Source: Nonomuraea soli (GTDB taxonomy: Bacteria; Actinomycetota; Actinomycetes; Streptosporangiales; Streptosporangiaceae). Taken from it: a DNA stretch of 64,000 nt. Of the stretch, positions 16,937-26,030 are shown one piece after another; the stretch's first letter is position 1, and the number at the start of each line of letters is the position of its first letter. The notes under the pieces are model-generated. The model saw only the letters and a program-made list of their open reading frames with translations. It ran no database searches and was not told the DNA's origin. The translations under genes were made by a program, and so were the position numbers. The stretch lies in NCBI RefSeq assembly GCF_013761175.1, contig NZ_JACDUR010000003.1:186001-250000 (forward strand), written 5' to 3'.

Positions 16937-18202
16937 ATGCCATCAACCCAGCTGAAAAGGGCCGTGATCTCCAGCTATCTCGGCAGCGTCATCGAGTTCT
17001 ACGACTTCCTGCTCTACGCGACCGCCTCGGCGCTGGTCTTCAACAAGGTCTTCTTCTCCAGCCTCGACCCCGTCGCCGGGACGATCGCCAGCTTCGGCAC
17101 CTTCGCCTCGGGCTATCTGGCCCGGCCGATCGGCGGCATCATCTTCGGGCACTTCGGTGACCGCCTGGGAAGAAAGCGCATGCTCATCATCACCATGATC
17201 ATGATGGGGGTGGCCAGCGCGCTGATCGGGGTCCTGCCCACCTACGCGCAGATCGGGGTCTGGGCGCCGGTCCTGCTGGTCACCCTGCGCGTGCTGCAGG
17301 GCATCGCGCTCGGCGGCGAGTGGGGCGGCGCGGTGCTGATGTCGGCCGAGCACGCCACCTCACGCCGCGGCCTGTGGGCGGGCTTCACCAACGCCGGTGG
17401 GCCCAGCGGGCAGCTGCTGTCGACCGTGGCGATGTCGAGCACCGCCGCCATCGTGGGCGCCGAGGCCTTCCTGTCGTGGGGCTGGCGCATCCCCTTCCTT
17501 CTGAGCGTCGTGCTGCTGGGCGTCGGCCTGTTCGTCCGCGCCAAGGTCACCGAGACGCCGGTCTTCATGCAGGCCCGTCCCAAGGCGGGCGAGGCGGCGC
17601 CGATCGTCGAGGTCTTCCGCCGGCATCCGGGCAACCTCGCGCGGGCGATCGGGGTGGGCTTCGCCGCCTTCGTCGCCCAGGCGACGCTCACCACCTTCGT
17701 CATCGCCTACGCCGTCCAGGCCGGGTTCGAGCGGCCGACGGTGCTCAACGCGCTGACCATCTCGTCGGCGGGCGCGGTGATCGGGGTGCTGGCCTTCGCC
17801 TCGCTGTCCGACCGGATCGGGAGGCGGCCGGTGGTGGCCGCCGGCGCGATCATGATGGCGGTGGTCGCCTTCCTGCTCTTCCCGCTGATCAACAGCGGAT
17901 CGTTCGTGCTGCTGACGCTGGCGGTGGTGCTGGGCCAGTCGATCGCGCACCCGGCGATGTTCGGCCCGCTCGCCGCCCTCTACAGCGAGCTGTTCGGCAC
18001 CCGCACCCGTTACACCGGCGCCTCGCTGGGCTACCAGATCTCCGCGACCGGCGCGGGCCTGGCTCCTGTGCTGTTCGCGTCGCTGTCGAGCACCTTCACC
18101 ATCTCGCTCATCGTCGCGGCGTGCTGCCTGCTGACCGTGGTGACGATCTACGCGACCCGCGAGACCAGCAGGGAGGAGCTCGGCGTCATGGCAGATCGAT
18201 GA
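16937..18202 (+). CDS. MFS transporter, metabolite:H+ symporter (MHS) type
   Basis: 421 aa with twelve predicted helices. MHS-family signatures are clear: 'VISSYLGSVIEFYDFLLYAT' at the N-terminus, the 'FGHFGDRLGRKRMLI' loop between helices 2 and 3, and 'LQGIALGGEWGGAVLM'. This family imports organic acids such as shikimate, benzoate derivatives, proline/betaine or dicarboxylates. The ATG at 16937 is chosen as the first start before the conserved N-terminal helix, with AGAGG upstream. It converges on, and overlaps by 17 bp, the PaaX regulator gene. It probably supplies the substrate of the catabolic operon beyond that regulator. Confidence 0.85.
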   Translation: MPSTQLKRAVISSYLGSVIEFYDFLLYATASALVFNKVFFSSLDPVAGTIASFGTFASGYLARPIGGIIFGHFGDRLGRKRMLIITMIMMGVASALIGVLPTYAQIGVWAPVLLVTLRVLQGIALGGEWGGAVLMSAEHATSRRGLWAGFTNAGGPSGQLLSTVAMSSTAAIVGAEAFLSWGWRIPFLLSVVLLGVGLFVRAKVTETPVFMQARPKAGEAAPIVEVFRRHPGNLARAIGVGFAAFVAQATLTTFVIAYAVQAGFERPTVLNALTISSAGAVIGVLAFASLSDRIGRRPVVAAGAIMMAVVAFLLFPLINSGSFVLLTLAVVLGQSIAHPAMFGPLAALYSELFGTRTRYTGASLGYQISATGAGLAPVLFASLSSTFTISLIVAACCLLTVVTIYATRETSREELGVMADR

Positions 18203-19010
18203 ACTCCAGGCTGCCCGCGGCGACGCGGGCGGCCGGTTCACGGAAGGCCGCCGCCAGGTCGTGGAAGACCTCCTCGGCCTGCGGCGAGGGCCAGTCGTCC
18301 GGCAGGTGCTCCAGCGGCAGGCGGGGATCGTCGCGCACCAGCTGCAACCACTCGGCCTGCAGGAGCAGCTCCCGCACCAGGTCGTCGGGGAGCTCGGGCA
18401 GGGGCCTGCGCCGGTCCCACACCCGCAGGAAACGCCGGTAGCCGGCGGCCAGGCCGTCGAGGTCGAAGGCCTCGCCCACGAACTGCGCCGCCTCGGTCGG
18501 CTTGACCGTCTCGGCGACGAAGGCCCTGATGTGGGCGTCGAGCCGCAGGTCGGCCAGGAGCGCGGGCACGTCGACGATCGCGGGAGCGATCCACAGGCCG
18601 TTCTGCAACGGGCCGAATCCGCCCCACATCAGCCGCGAGCGCAGGTCGTGGCGCTGTTGCGTCCACGACTCGGGCAGCGAGAAGCCGATCAGGGTCCAGC
18701 GCCCGTCCCAGCCGCGGTTGACGGGGCTGGTGCGCCACATGCGCGTCGCGCCCTCCTCCAGGACCGATTCCGAGCGGGCCGTGAGTCCGAAATAGGCCTG
18801 GCGCCCCCTGCGGTGACGCTCCAGCAGGCCGCGCTGCGTCATCCGGGTGAGCGTGGAGCGGGTGGCCTCCTCCGAGACCCCCAGCCCTGCCAGCACGCCG
18901 ATCACGCTTCCCGAGGAGACTGCCACGTGCTTGCCGAGCAGGTGGATGCCCAGGAAGGCGAGCAGGAGGGTCTGAGGCCGGAGCTCTGTCACCACCTCAT
19001 TGTAGGGCAC
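18186..19010 (-). CDS. PaaX-family transcriptional regulator
   Basis: Up to 274 aa. The N-terminal winged-helix domain contains 'SGSVIGVLAGLGVSEEATRSTLTRMTQRGLLERHRRGRQAYF', the PaaX DNA-binding arrangement. The central domain ('RWTLIGFSLPESWTQQRHDLRSRLMWGGFGPLQNGLWIAP', key words LxGFSLPE and GFGxLxxGLWI) and C-terminal 'LPLEHLPDDWP' complete the family pattern. PaaX repressors sense aryl- or acyl-CoA thioesters. The start could be the GTG at 19010 or GTG codons 6-7, which sit closer to a TGAGG. It diverges from the acyl-CoA ligase operon with only a 38-bp gap and is its likely repressor. Confidence 0.85.
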   Translation of the reverse strand: MPYNEVVTELRPQTLLLAFLGIHLLGKHVAVSSGSVIGVLAGLGVSEEATRSTLTRMTQRGLLERHRRGRQAYFGLTARSESVLEEGATRMWRTSPVNRGWDGRWTLIGFSLPESWTQQRHDLRSRLMWGGFGPLQNGLWIAPAIVDVPALLADLRLDAHIRAFVAETVKPTEAAQFVGEAFDLDGLAAGYRRFLRVWDRRRPLPELPDDLVRELLLQAEWLQLVRDDPRLPLEHLPDDWPSPQAEEVFHDLAAAFREPAARVAAGSLEFIDLP

Positions 19011-19037
19011 TCTTGCTTCTGCCGTAATGAGTGTGCC
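19006..19037. promoter_or_regulatory. Imperfect inverted repeat between PaaX and the ligase operon
   Basis: GGCACTC (19006-19012) and GAGTGTGCC (19029-19037) face each other across 16 bp between the divergent genes. The spacing and place suit a regulator that controls both promoters, such as PaaX. It overlaps the outermost possible PaaX start, which would favour a downstream start for that gene. Confidence 0.4.
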
Positions 19038-19048
19038 TAGTATGGGCC

Positions 19049-20395
19049 GTGCGAAACCAAGGCTTAGGCTCCTGGCCTGCCCGGCGAGCCCGGATGTCGC
19101 CGTCGAAGGTCGCGCTCACCCACGACGGCGGCCACACCACGTACGGCGAGCTCGCCGACCGCGTCAACCGGCTGGCGGCCGAGCTGCGCAGGCGTGGCGT
19201 GGACCAGGGCGACCGCGTCGCCTACCTCGGGCCCAACCATCCCGCGGCCGTCGAGACGTTCTTCGCCGCGGGGCTGATCGGCGCGGTCTACCTGCCGCTC
19301 AACATCCGGCTGAGCCGTCCCGAGCTCGACTACATCATCGCCGACGCCCGCCCGTCGGTGATCCTCGAGCCGTCGGGCGAGGAGCTGCCCGAGGCCGAGC
19401 CCATCGACGAGCCCGTCACGCTCGACGACCTGTGCCTGATCATGTACACCTCGGGCACGACGGGACGGCCCAAGGGCGCGATGCTGACGCACGCCAACCT
19501 GACCTGGAACGTCTACAACCACCTGATCGACATCGACCTGCGCTCCGACGACGTGACGCTGGTGACCGCGCCGCTCTTCCACATCGCCGCGCTCGCCCAG
19601 TCGTATCTTCCCACGATGATCAAGGGCGGCCGCGCCGTCATCATGCCGGCCTTCGACGCCGACAGGGTGCTGGAGCTCATCGAACACGAGCGGGTGACCT
19701 CCATGTTCGGCGTGCCCGCGATGTACACCTTCATCGCCCAGTCGGCGCGCTGGCCCGCCGCCGACCTGTCGAGCCTGCGCCTGCTGGAGTGCGGCGGCGC
19801 CCCGGTGCCCGAGCCGCTCATCCACACCTACCAGGAGCGCGGCCTGACGTTCCTGCAGGGCTACGGCATGACCGAGGCCGCTCCCGGCGTGCTCTACCTG
19901 CCGCCACAGGAGTCGGTGCGCAAGGCGGGCACGGCGGGCGTGCCCGCGTTCTTCACCGACGTACGGCTCGACGGCGGCGAGATCCTCGTCCAGGGCCCGA
20001 ACGTGTTCGCCGGCTACTGGGGCGTCGACGAACCCGCGACCGAGGACGGCTGGTTCCGCTCCGGCGACGCCGCGGTCCAGGACGAGGAGGGCTTCTACCG
20101 GGTCGTCGACCGCATCAAGGACATGATCATCTCCGGCGGGGAGAACATCTACCCCGCCGAGGTCGAGAGCGCCCTGCTCACCCATCCCGGCATCGTCGAC
20201 TGCGCGGTCGTCGGAGTGCCCGACGACAGGTGGGGCGAGGTCGGCAAGGCCTTCGTCGTCTCCACCGAACCGGTCGACGTGCTCGCGCACCTCGACGGGC
20301 GGCTGGCCCGCTACAAGATCCCCAAATACGTGGAGTTCGTGACGGCGCTGCCGCGCACGGCCTCCGGCAAGATCCTCAGGAGGGAACTCAAGTGA
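19049..20395 (+). CDS. Acyl-CoA synthetase (AMP-forming)
   Basis: 448 aa adenylate-forming enzyme. The P-loop is 'YTSGTTGRPKGAML', the A5 region is 'LQGYGMTEAAP', 'DGWFRSGD' is the A7 region and 'PRTASGKILRREL' carries the catalytic lysine (A10). It activates a carboxylic acid to the acyl-adenylate and then the CoA thioester. It is short for the family (usually 500-540 aa): the stretch between 'RPSVILEPSGEELPEAEP' and the P-loop is reduced. The GTG at 19049 is chosen to match the family N-terminus 'LGSWPARRA'. Codon 6 (19064-19066) is TTA. It is the first gene of a four-gene catabolic operon coupled by overlaps. Confidence 0.88.
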   Translation: MRNQGLGSWPARRARMSPSKVALTHDGGHTTYGELADRVNRLAAELRRRGVDQGDRVAYLGPNHPAAVETFFAAGLIGAVYLPLNIRLSRPELDYIIADARPSVILEPSGEELPEAEPIDEPVTLDDLCLIMYTSGTTGRPKGAMLTHANLTWNVYNHLIDIDLRSDDVTLVTAPLFHIAALAQSYLPTMIKGGRAVIMPAFDADRVLELIEHERVTSMFGVPAMYTFIAQSARWPAADLSSLRLLECGGAPVPEPLIHTYQERGLTFLQGYGMTEAAPGVLYLPPQESVRKAGTAGVPAFFTDVRLDGGEILVQGPNVFAGYWGVDEPATEDGWFRSGDAAVQDEEGFYRVVDRIKDMIISGGENIYPAEVESALLTHPGIVDCAVVGVPDDRWGEVGKAFVVSTEPVDVLAHLDGRLARYKIPKYVEFVTALPRTASGKILRRELK

Positions 20396-21252
20396 AGCTC
20401 GACGGCAAGGTGGCCGTGGTCACCGGCAGCGGCCGCGGACTGGGCCTCGCCTACGCCCGCGCCCTGACCGCGGCCGGGGCGCGGGTGGTGGTCAACGATG
20501 TCGACGCGGAGGCCGCCGAGCGGGCCGCCAGGGAACTCGGCGCCGTCGCCGAGGTGGGCGCGGTCGGCACCGCCGAGGTCGCCCAGGCGCTCGTCGACCG
20601 GGCGGTGGCTGAGTACGGGCGGCTCGACGTCATGGTCACCAACGCCGGGATCCTGCGCGACCGGGTGCTGTGGAAGATGTCGGACGAGGAGTTCGACGCC
20701 GTGATCGCTGTGCACCTGCGCGGCACCTTCACCTGCGTGCGCTCCGCCGTACGGCGCCTGCGCGAGCAGGGCACAGGCGGGCGGATCATCCTCGCGGGCT
20801 CGCCCGCCGGCCAGCGCGGCAACTTCGGCCAGACCAACTACGCCGCCGCCAAGGCGGGAATCGCCGCGATGGCCCGCACGTGGGCCATGGAGCTGGCGCG
20901 CGACGAGATCACGGTCAACGCGGTCGTGCCCAACGCCGCCACCGAGATGACCAGGACCATCCCAGCCTTCGCGCCCTACATCGAGTCCGGCGAGTTCCCC
21001 GACAGCCTGCGCAAGGGCGTCGGGTTCGGCACCCCGGAGGACTGCGCGGGACTCGTGGTCTACCTGGCCTCCGACGCGGCGGCCGGGGTGAGCGGCCAGT
21101 GCGTCGGCATCGGCGGCGACAGGCTCACGCTCTGGTCGCACCCCACCGAGATCAGCGCCGCCTACGCCGACGGCGGCTGGAGCGCCGAGGCCATCGCGGC
21201 CGCGTGGCCGTCGTCGGTCGGCGCCAGGCTCGAGACGTACGGCATCGCGTGA
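20392..21252 (+). CDS. SDR-family oxidoreductase
   Basis: 286 aa NAD(P)-dependent short-chain dehydrogenase. The cofactor motif is 'TGSGRGLGLAYA' (TGxxxGxG, residue ~11), 'NAGI' follows, and the catalytic residues are seen as S ('LAGSPAGQ') and 'YAAAKAG' (YxxxK). The C-terminal extension of ~45 residues after 'VGIGGDRLTLWSHP' resembles the hydroxyacyl-CoA dehydrogenase-like branch. The GTG overlaps the ligase stop by four bases. In this operon it would oxidise the 3-hydroxyacyl-CoA intermediate. Confidence 0.88.
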   Translation: MKLDGKVAVVTGSGRGLGLAYARALTAAGARVVVNDVDAEAAERAARELGAVAEVGAVGTAEVAQALVDRAVAEYGRLDVMVTNAGILRDRVLWKMSDEEFDAVIAVHLRGTFTCVRSAVRRLREQGTGGRIILAGSPAGQRGNFGQTNYAAAKAGIAAMARTWAMELARDEITVNAVVPNAATEMTRTIPAFAPYIESGEFPDSLRKGVGFGTPEDCAGLVVYLASDAAAGVSGQCVGIGGDRLTLWSHPTEISAAYADGGWSAEAIAAAWPSSVGARLETYGIA

Positions 21253-22118
21253 TGGAGCTGTCGAAGCTCGTCGCCATCGACGTGCACACCCACGCGGAGG
21301 TCTCGGCATCGCGGCAGGAGTCGCTGTCCGACGAGCTGAAATCCGGCGCGTCCGGATATTTCGGAGCAGGGCAGCAACGGCCGACAATTGCCGAGATGGC
21401 GGCCTTCTATCGCGAGCGCAGCATGGCGGCGGTGGTCTTCACCGTGGACGCCGAGACCGCCACCGGCCACCCGCCCGTCCCCAACGACGAGGTGGCGCAG
21501 ACCTGCGCCGACCACGCCGACGTCCTCATCCCCTTCGCCGGCGTGGATCCGTGGAAGGGCAAGATCGCCGTCGCCGAGGCCCGCAGGCTCATCGCGGAGT
21601 ACGGGGTGCGCGGCTTCAAGTTCCACCCCAGCCTGCAGGGCTTCTTCCCCAACGACCCGATCGCCTACCCGCTCTACGAGGTGCTGGCCGAGGCCGGGGC
21701 CATCGCCCTGTTCCACACCGGCCAGACCGGCATCGGGGCGCGGGTGCGCGGCGGGGGCGGGATACGGCTGAAGTACTCCAACCCGATGTGCGTGGACGAC
21801 GTGGCCGTCGACTTCCCCGACCTGCCGATCATCCTGGCCCACCCCTCGTTCCCGTGGCAGGACGAGGCGCTGGCGGTGGCCACCCACAAACCGCTGGTGC
21901 ACATCGACCTGTCGGGGTGGTCGCCGAAGTACTTCCCGCCCCAGCTCGTGCAGTACGCCAACAGCCTGCTGCAGGACAAGGTGCTGTTCGGCTCCGACTA
22001 CCCGCTCATCTCGCCGGACCGGTGGATGGCCGACTTCGCCGCGCTGCCCATCAAGGACGCCGTCCGGCCCAAGATCCTCAAAGAGAACGCCGCCCGACTG
22101 TTGGGATTGATGAAATGA
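21252..22118 (+). CDS. Amidohydrolase family 2 protein (TIM-barrel metal hydrolase/decarboxylase)
   Basis: 288 aa. Metal-binding motifs of the amidohydrolase-2 family are present: 'DVHTHAE' near residue 11, 'FKFHPS' near 121, 'FHTG' near 153, 'LAHPSFPWQ' near 194 and 'LFGSDYP' near 245 (the final Asp). Members decarboxylate or hydrolyse carboxylated ring or oxo-acid substrates, for example 2-amino-3-carboxymuconate semialdehyde or gamma-resorcylate. Its ATG overlaps the SDR stop. The substrate is unknown; the gene set points to breakdown of an imported organic acid via CoA thioesters. Confidence 0.8.
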   Translation: MELSKLVAIDVHTHAEVSASRQESLSDELKSGASGYFGAGQQRPTIAEMAAFYRERSMAAVVFTVDAETATGHPPVPNDEVAQTCADHADVLIPFAGVDPWKGKIAVAEARRLIAEYGVRGFKFHPSLQGFFPNDPIAYPLYEVLAEAGAIALFHTGQTGIGARVRGGGGIRLKYSNPMCVDDVAVDFPDLPIILAHPSFPWQDEALAVATHKPLVHIDLSGWSPKYFPPQLVQYANSLLQDKVLFGSDYPLISPDRWMADFAALPIKDAVRPKILKENAARLLGLMK

Positions 22119-22570
22119 CCCTCGTTGTAGACGGACTCGCCGAGTTCAAGACCCTGCCCGGCACCGCGCTCGGCCCCAGCGACTGGATGGAGATCACCCA
22201 GGAGCAGGTCAACGCCTTCGCCGACGCCACTCACGACCACCAGTGGATCCACGTCGACGTGGAGAAGGCCAAGGCCGGGCCGTTCGGCGGGCCGATCGCG
22301 CACGGCTACCTGACCGTGTCGCTGCTCATCCCGCTCTTCGGGCAGCTCATCGCGGTCAAAGGGGTGTCGATGGGCGTGAACTACGGGCTCAACAAGCTCA
22401 GGTTCCCCGCCCCCGTGCCCGTCGGATCCCGCATCCGGCTGGCGGGGACGGTCGCCGCCGTCGAGGAGGTCACCGGCGGAGTGCAGGCGACCTTCGACTT
22501 CACCGTGGAGGTCGAGGGAGGCGCCAAGCCCGCCTGCGTCGCCCAGGCGATCTACCGCTACTACGCCTGA
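22115..22570 (+). CDS. MaoC-like (R)-specific enoyl-CoA hydratase
   Basis: 151 aa hotdog-fold protein. The catalytic hydratase-2 motif is clear: 'FADATHDHQWIHVDVEKAKAGPFGGPIAHGYLT' (D and H of DxxxxHxxxxxA, then GPIAHGxL). It adds water to an enoyl-CoA. The ATG overlaps the amidohydrolase stop (ATGA). It ends 10 bp inside the converging C39 ABC transporter gene, so no terminator separates the two clusters. Confidence 0.9.
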   Translation: MTLVVDGLAEFKTLPGTALGPSDWMEITQEQVNAFADATHDHQWIHVDVEKAKAGPFGGPIAHGYLTVSLLIPLFGQLIAVKGVSMGVNYGLNKLRFPAPVPVGSRIRLAGTVAAVEEVTGGVQATFDFTVEVEGGAKPACVAQAIYRYYA

Positions 22571-24699
22571 AAGGCGTGCTGGCCCGCCACCAGCTCCGCG
22601 TAGAAGCCGCCGCGGGCCAGCAGCGAGTCGTGGGTGCCGTGCTCGGCGACGCCGCCCTCGTGCATCACGAAGATCTGGTCGGCGTCGCGCACCGTGCTCA
22701 GCCGGTGCGCGATGACGATCCTGGTCTGCGTGTGCCATGACAGGTGCTCCTCGATACGGGCCTCCGTGACCGTGTCGAGGTGGCTGGTGGCCTCGTCGAG
22801 CACCAGCACCCTGGGACGGTTGAGCAACGCCCGCGCCAGCGCGATGCGCTGGCGCTGCCCGCCCGACAACCCGCCGCCCTCGGCCAGCACGGTGTCGTAG
22901 CCGAGCGGCATGGCCTCGATGTCATCGCGCACGCAGGCGAGCCCGGCCGCCTCGACCATCTCGTCCCAGGTGGCATCGGGCCTCGACAGGCAGATGTTCT
23001 CCCTGATGGTGCCGGTGAACAGGTGCGGCTCCTGGGTGACGACGCCGAAATGACGGCGTAGCGCCTGCCTGTCGAGCTTGCGCAGCGGGACCCCGTCGAA
23101 GCAGAGGTCGCCCTCGGTCGGGTCGTACAGGCCCAGCAGGATCCTGGCCAGCGTGCTCTTGCCCGACCCTGACCGGCCCACCAGCGCGACCTTCTCGCCC
23201 GGCCGTACCTTGAGCGAGACGTCCCGCAGTGTCCACGGGCTCTGGCTGTCGTAACGGTAGGAGACGCCGCGCAGCTCGATGTGCCCGCGCGGCACCAGGC
23301 CCGTCACAGGACCGCGCTTCTCCGGCTCCGACTCCATGATGTCGGCCAGCCGCTCGATGTAGGCGGCCGCCTCCTGCAGGGTCTGCAGGCTGCCGAGCAG
23401 CGAGCCGATCGGTACCAGCGCGGCCGACGCGAGCGCGCACAGCGTCAGCGTGGCGCCCAGGGTCGCCTGTCCCGACATCACCTGCCAGGCGCCCACCCAC
23501 AGCAGCGCCATCGGCGCCAGGAAGCGCATGCTGTCGAGCGCGGTGTCCTGCATGTTCTCCATCACGCTCACCCGCGAATCGGCGTTGAGCTGCGCGGTGA
23601 ACAGGTTGCGCCAGCGCCGCGCAGCCGCGTGCTCGGCGCCCGACGCCTTGAGCGTCTCCATGCCCTGGATGGCCTCGATCAGCTGGCCCTGCGCCGCGAC
23701 GTTGGCGGCCAGCTCCCGCTGGGTGAGGTCGGCGTGCGCCCGCCTGGTGGCCAGCAGGAGTACAGCCTGCAGCGCGGTCAGGACGAGCAGGCAGATCCCG
23801 ATGGCGGGGGCCTTGACCAGCACGATGGTGACGTAGCCGATCGCCAGCGGCCCGTCGAGCACGGCGGCGGTGACCTGTCCGGTGAGCAGCGAGCGCAGGG
23901 CGCTCACCCCGGCGCTGCGCTGCGTCAGATCGCTGGCGCCGCGGTGCACGAAATACCGGTACGGCAGGCTGACCAGGTGCCCGACGACCCGGGTGGTCAG
24001 CTGCGCGTCGGCCCTGATGCGCAGGTTCAGCAGCACCGACGAGCGCAGGTAGCCCAGCACGACGTGCATGAGCCCGACCACGGCCAGCCCCGCGCCCAGG
24101 ACGGACAGCAGCCGGTCGGCGCCGGTCGGCAGCACCGTGTCGACCAGCGCCTGGGAGAAGCTCTGCACGAGCAGCCCAGCTCCCTGCAGCAGCAGCGACA
24201 GCAGCAGGATCTGGGCGAGCAGCCACCGCTGGCCGACGATCGCCGTGCGCGCGAAGTCCGACAACCAGGAGCGCTTGGGGCGCTCCACCCGCTGGAAGTG
24301 GTCGTCGGGGGCGAAGACCAGCAGCACTCCGGTGAAGGCCTCGTCGAACTCCTCGTGGCTGATCATGCGCCGGCCCTTGGCCGGGTCGACGATCCGCACG
24401 CCCGCCTTCGTCCAGCCCTCGACGACGACGAAGTGCTTGAACTCCCAGTGCGCGATGGCGGGCAGCGGCATCGACGGCACCTTGTCGGGCTCGACGCTGA
24501 ACGCCTTGGCCTGCAGGCCGTACTGCCTGGCCGCGCGCAGCAGGGCCAGCGCGGTCAGTCCGTCGCGGCCGACGCCGGCGCGCTCGCCCACCTCGCGGAC
24601 GGTGGCGTGGTGGCCGTGGTGGCTGAGCACCATGGCCAGGCAGGCGGCGCCGCACTCGGCCAGGCCGCTCTGCAGCCGCACGGGGACGCGGCCTCTCAT
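22561..24699 (-). CDS. Peptidase-containing ABC transporter (C39, double-glycine leader exporter)
   Basis: 712 aa with three domains. Residues 1-135 are a C39 cysteine protease: catalytic Cys in 'LAECGAACLAM' (~17), His in 'HFVVVEGW' (~93), Asp in 'IVDPAKGRR' (~108). Residues ~150-440 form a six-helix membrane domain. Residues ~470-712 are the ATPase: Walker A 'GRSGSGKST', signature 'LSGGQRQRIALARAL', Walker B 'VLVLDEATSHLD'. Such proteins cut the leader after a Gly-Gly and export the peptide. The 51-aa precursor at 27003-27158 has exactly such a GG site. It is the last gene of the RiPP operon. Confidence 0.92.
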   Translation of the reverse strand: MRGRVPVRLQSGLAECGAACLAMVLSHHGHHATVREVGERAGVGRDGLTALALLRAARQYGLQAKAFSVEPDKVPSMPLPAIAHWEFKHFVVVEGWTKAGVRIVDPAKGRRMISHEEFDEAFTGVLLVFAPDDHFQRVERPKRSWLSDFARTAIVGQRWLLAQILLLSLLLQGAGLLVQSFSQALVDTVLPTGADRLLSVLGAGLAVVGLMHVVLGYLRSSVLLNLRIRADAQLTTRVVGHLVSLPYRYFVHRGASDLTQRSAGVSALRSLLTGQVTAAVLDGPLAIGYVTIVLVKAPAIGICLLVLTALQAVLLLATRRAHADLTQRELAANVAAQGQLIEAIQGMETLKASGAEHAAARRWRNLFTAQLNADSRVSVMENMQDTALDSMRFLAPMALLWVGAWQVMSGQATLGATLTLCALASAALVPIGSLLGSLQTLQEAAAYIERLADIMESEPEKRGPVTGLVPRGHIELRGVSYRYDSQSPWTLRDVSLKVRPGEKVALVGRSGSGKSTLARILLGLYDPTEGDLCFDGVPLRKLDRQALRRHFGVVTQEPHLFTGTIRENICLSRPDATWDEMVEAAGLACVRDDIEAMPLGYDTVLAEGGGLSGGQRQRIALARALLNRPRVLVLDEATSHLDTVTEARIEEHLSWHTQTRIVIAHRLSTVRDADQIFVMHEGGVAEHGTHDSLLARGGFYAELVAGQHAFQA

Positions 24700-24711
24700 C
24701 GGGATCTCCCT

Positions 24712-25107
24712 CTAGGACGTCTCGACCAGCTGGGCGAGCGTGCTGCGCCGGCCCGCCTCGACGAGGAGCGTGCCGCGGGTCCCGTTCTCCGGCAGGCCGT
24801 CGCAGCGGGGTGTGCCCTCGTCGAGCACGCACGGGATACGCCGGTCGCCGACGTGCAGCGTCGCGGCGCGCGCACCGGGTGGCACGTCGGCTTCGAGCCG
24901 GCCGGCCCGCACGACGGCGGGCACGCTGACGTGGTAGGGGACGGGAAGCAGGGCGAGCACCAGCAGCAGGATCACCAGCAACGCCGCGGTGATCCAGAAC
25001 GCGGCCAGCTCCCAGGCGGGGGTGAGCCAGACCGGCTCGTGTCTCTCCTTCGGACCCTCCTGCCTGCGGCGCAGCGCCGAGACACGGAACAGGCTGCCCT
25101 GGCTCAC
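24712..25107 (-). CDS. Small HlyD-like one-TM transport accessory protein
   Basis: 131 aa. A cytoplasmic stretch rich in charged residues is followed by one membrane helix ('AFWITAALLVILLLVLALLPVPYHV', about 35-58) and a short extracytoplasmic domain with two cysteines ('RIPCVLDEGTPRCDGLP'). The 'LLPVPYHVSVPAVVRAGRLEADVPP' segment resembles the first part of HlyD-type membrane fusion proteins, but the coiled coil and lipoyl halves are absent. The GTG overlaps the upstream stop (GTGA) and the C39 exporter starts 12 bp later. It probably assists the exporter. The two cysteines could form a disulfide. Confidence 0.6.
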   Translation of the reverse strand: MSQGSLFRVSALRRRQEGPKERHEPVWLTPAWELAAFWITAALLVILLLVLALLPVPYHVSVPAVVRAGRLEADVPPGARAATLHVGDRRIPCVLDEGTPRCDGLPENGTRGTLLVEAGRRSTLAQLVETS

Positions 25108-26030
25108 AACCAGTGCCACCTGACGTCGGCGGCGGCGCGGCGGCCGGCCAGCCATGCGGTGTAGGCCGCCCTTCCGGCGGCGGCCAGCGTGTGCTCGTCG
25201 GCGCGGGCGGGCAGGCGTTCGTGGACGACGCCGGTGACGAAGCCGTGCTCGTGCCGCGCCGCGTCGACGCGGTCGGCGGAGCGCAGCGGCTGCGGCAGCG
25301 CGCTGACCGGCACCTCCACCGGCTCGGGCAGCGGTCCGTCCTGCGGCCAGGGCGACAGCGACCACACCCAGCTCGCCCGCGCGGTCCCGAACTGCTCCGG
25401 GTGCGCGGCCAGGTAGCCCGCCGCCAGCTCGCTCTCCTTGCGCCGGCGCAGGCGCCGCTGCCTGGCCAGCACCTCCAGGTGGTCGGCGAAGGCCGCCTGG
25501 TCCATGCCCATCGCGGCCAGCCAGTCCAGCGTCGCCTCCCGGTCGTGCAGCCCCCGGGCGCGGCGGAAGGCGTCGGCCGTCGCCTGCAGCTCCTCCTCCG
25601 ACAGCGGCTCGGTGTCGGCGGCGGCGTCGTTGCGGGTCAGGCACAGCTCGACGATCTCGGCGTGCGGGTCCAGCCCCGGCCTGGTCAGCGAGCGCAGCAT
25701 CAGCAGCGCGTCCGGCAGCGACAGGTCCGCGCCGTCCACGGTGACCAGCTGGCCGGCGGCCCAGTGCGTGGAGTGGTCCTCCAGCCAGGGCAGCCCGTCG
25801 TCGGGCTGCACCGACACCGCGATCGTCCCCCGTCCCGGCCAGTCGAGCAGCAGGTCGTAGTCGACGAGGGGGCTGCCGGGCCGCTCGGCCACGACCAGTT
25901 CCGCGCCGTAGCCGGGATGGCGCTCCGCCCATGCGGCCGCCGCCTCGCGGGCCGCCCCCGCGGCCTGCCTGCGGCGGGTGAGCGTTCCGAGCAGCTCGAC
26001 CGCGTCTCCCAGCACCTCGCCCAGGTTCAC
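25104..26030 (-). CDS. PpiC-related putative peptide maturation protein
   Basis: 308 aa soluble protein. The N-terminal half ('VDYDLLLDWPGRGTIAVSVQPD', 'LPWLEDHSTHWAAGQLVTVDG') is not a domain I can name. The C-terminal half has 'ATLDWLAAMGMDQAAFADHLEVLARQRRLRRRKE' followed by 'FGTARASWVWSLSP', which resembles the substrate-binding helices of PpiC/SurA-type peptidyl-prolyl isomerases. Proteins of this kind were described as PpiC-related bacteriocin maturation proteins (TIGR04500, from memory). The GTG overlaps the ATP-grasp stop by four bases. It is likely to be a chaperone, isomerase or recognition partner acting on the precursor before export. Confidence 0.55.
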   Translation of the reverse strand: MNLGEVLGDAVELLGTLTRRRQAAGAAREAAAAWAERHPGYGAELVVAERPGSPLVDYDLLLDWPGRGTIAVSVQPDDGLPWLEDHSTHWAAGQLVTVDGADLSLPDALLMLRSLTRPGLDPHAEIVELCLTRNDAAADTEPLSEEELQATADAFRRARGLHDREATLDWLAAMGMDQAAFADHLEVLARQRRLRRRKESELAAGYLAAHPEQFGTARASWVWSLSPWPQDGPLPEPVEVPVSALPQPLRSADRVDAARHEHGFVTGVVHERLPARADEHTLAAAGRAAYTAWLAGRRAAADVRWHWL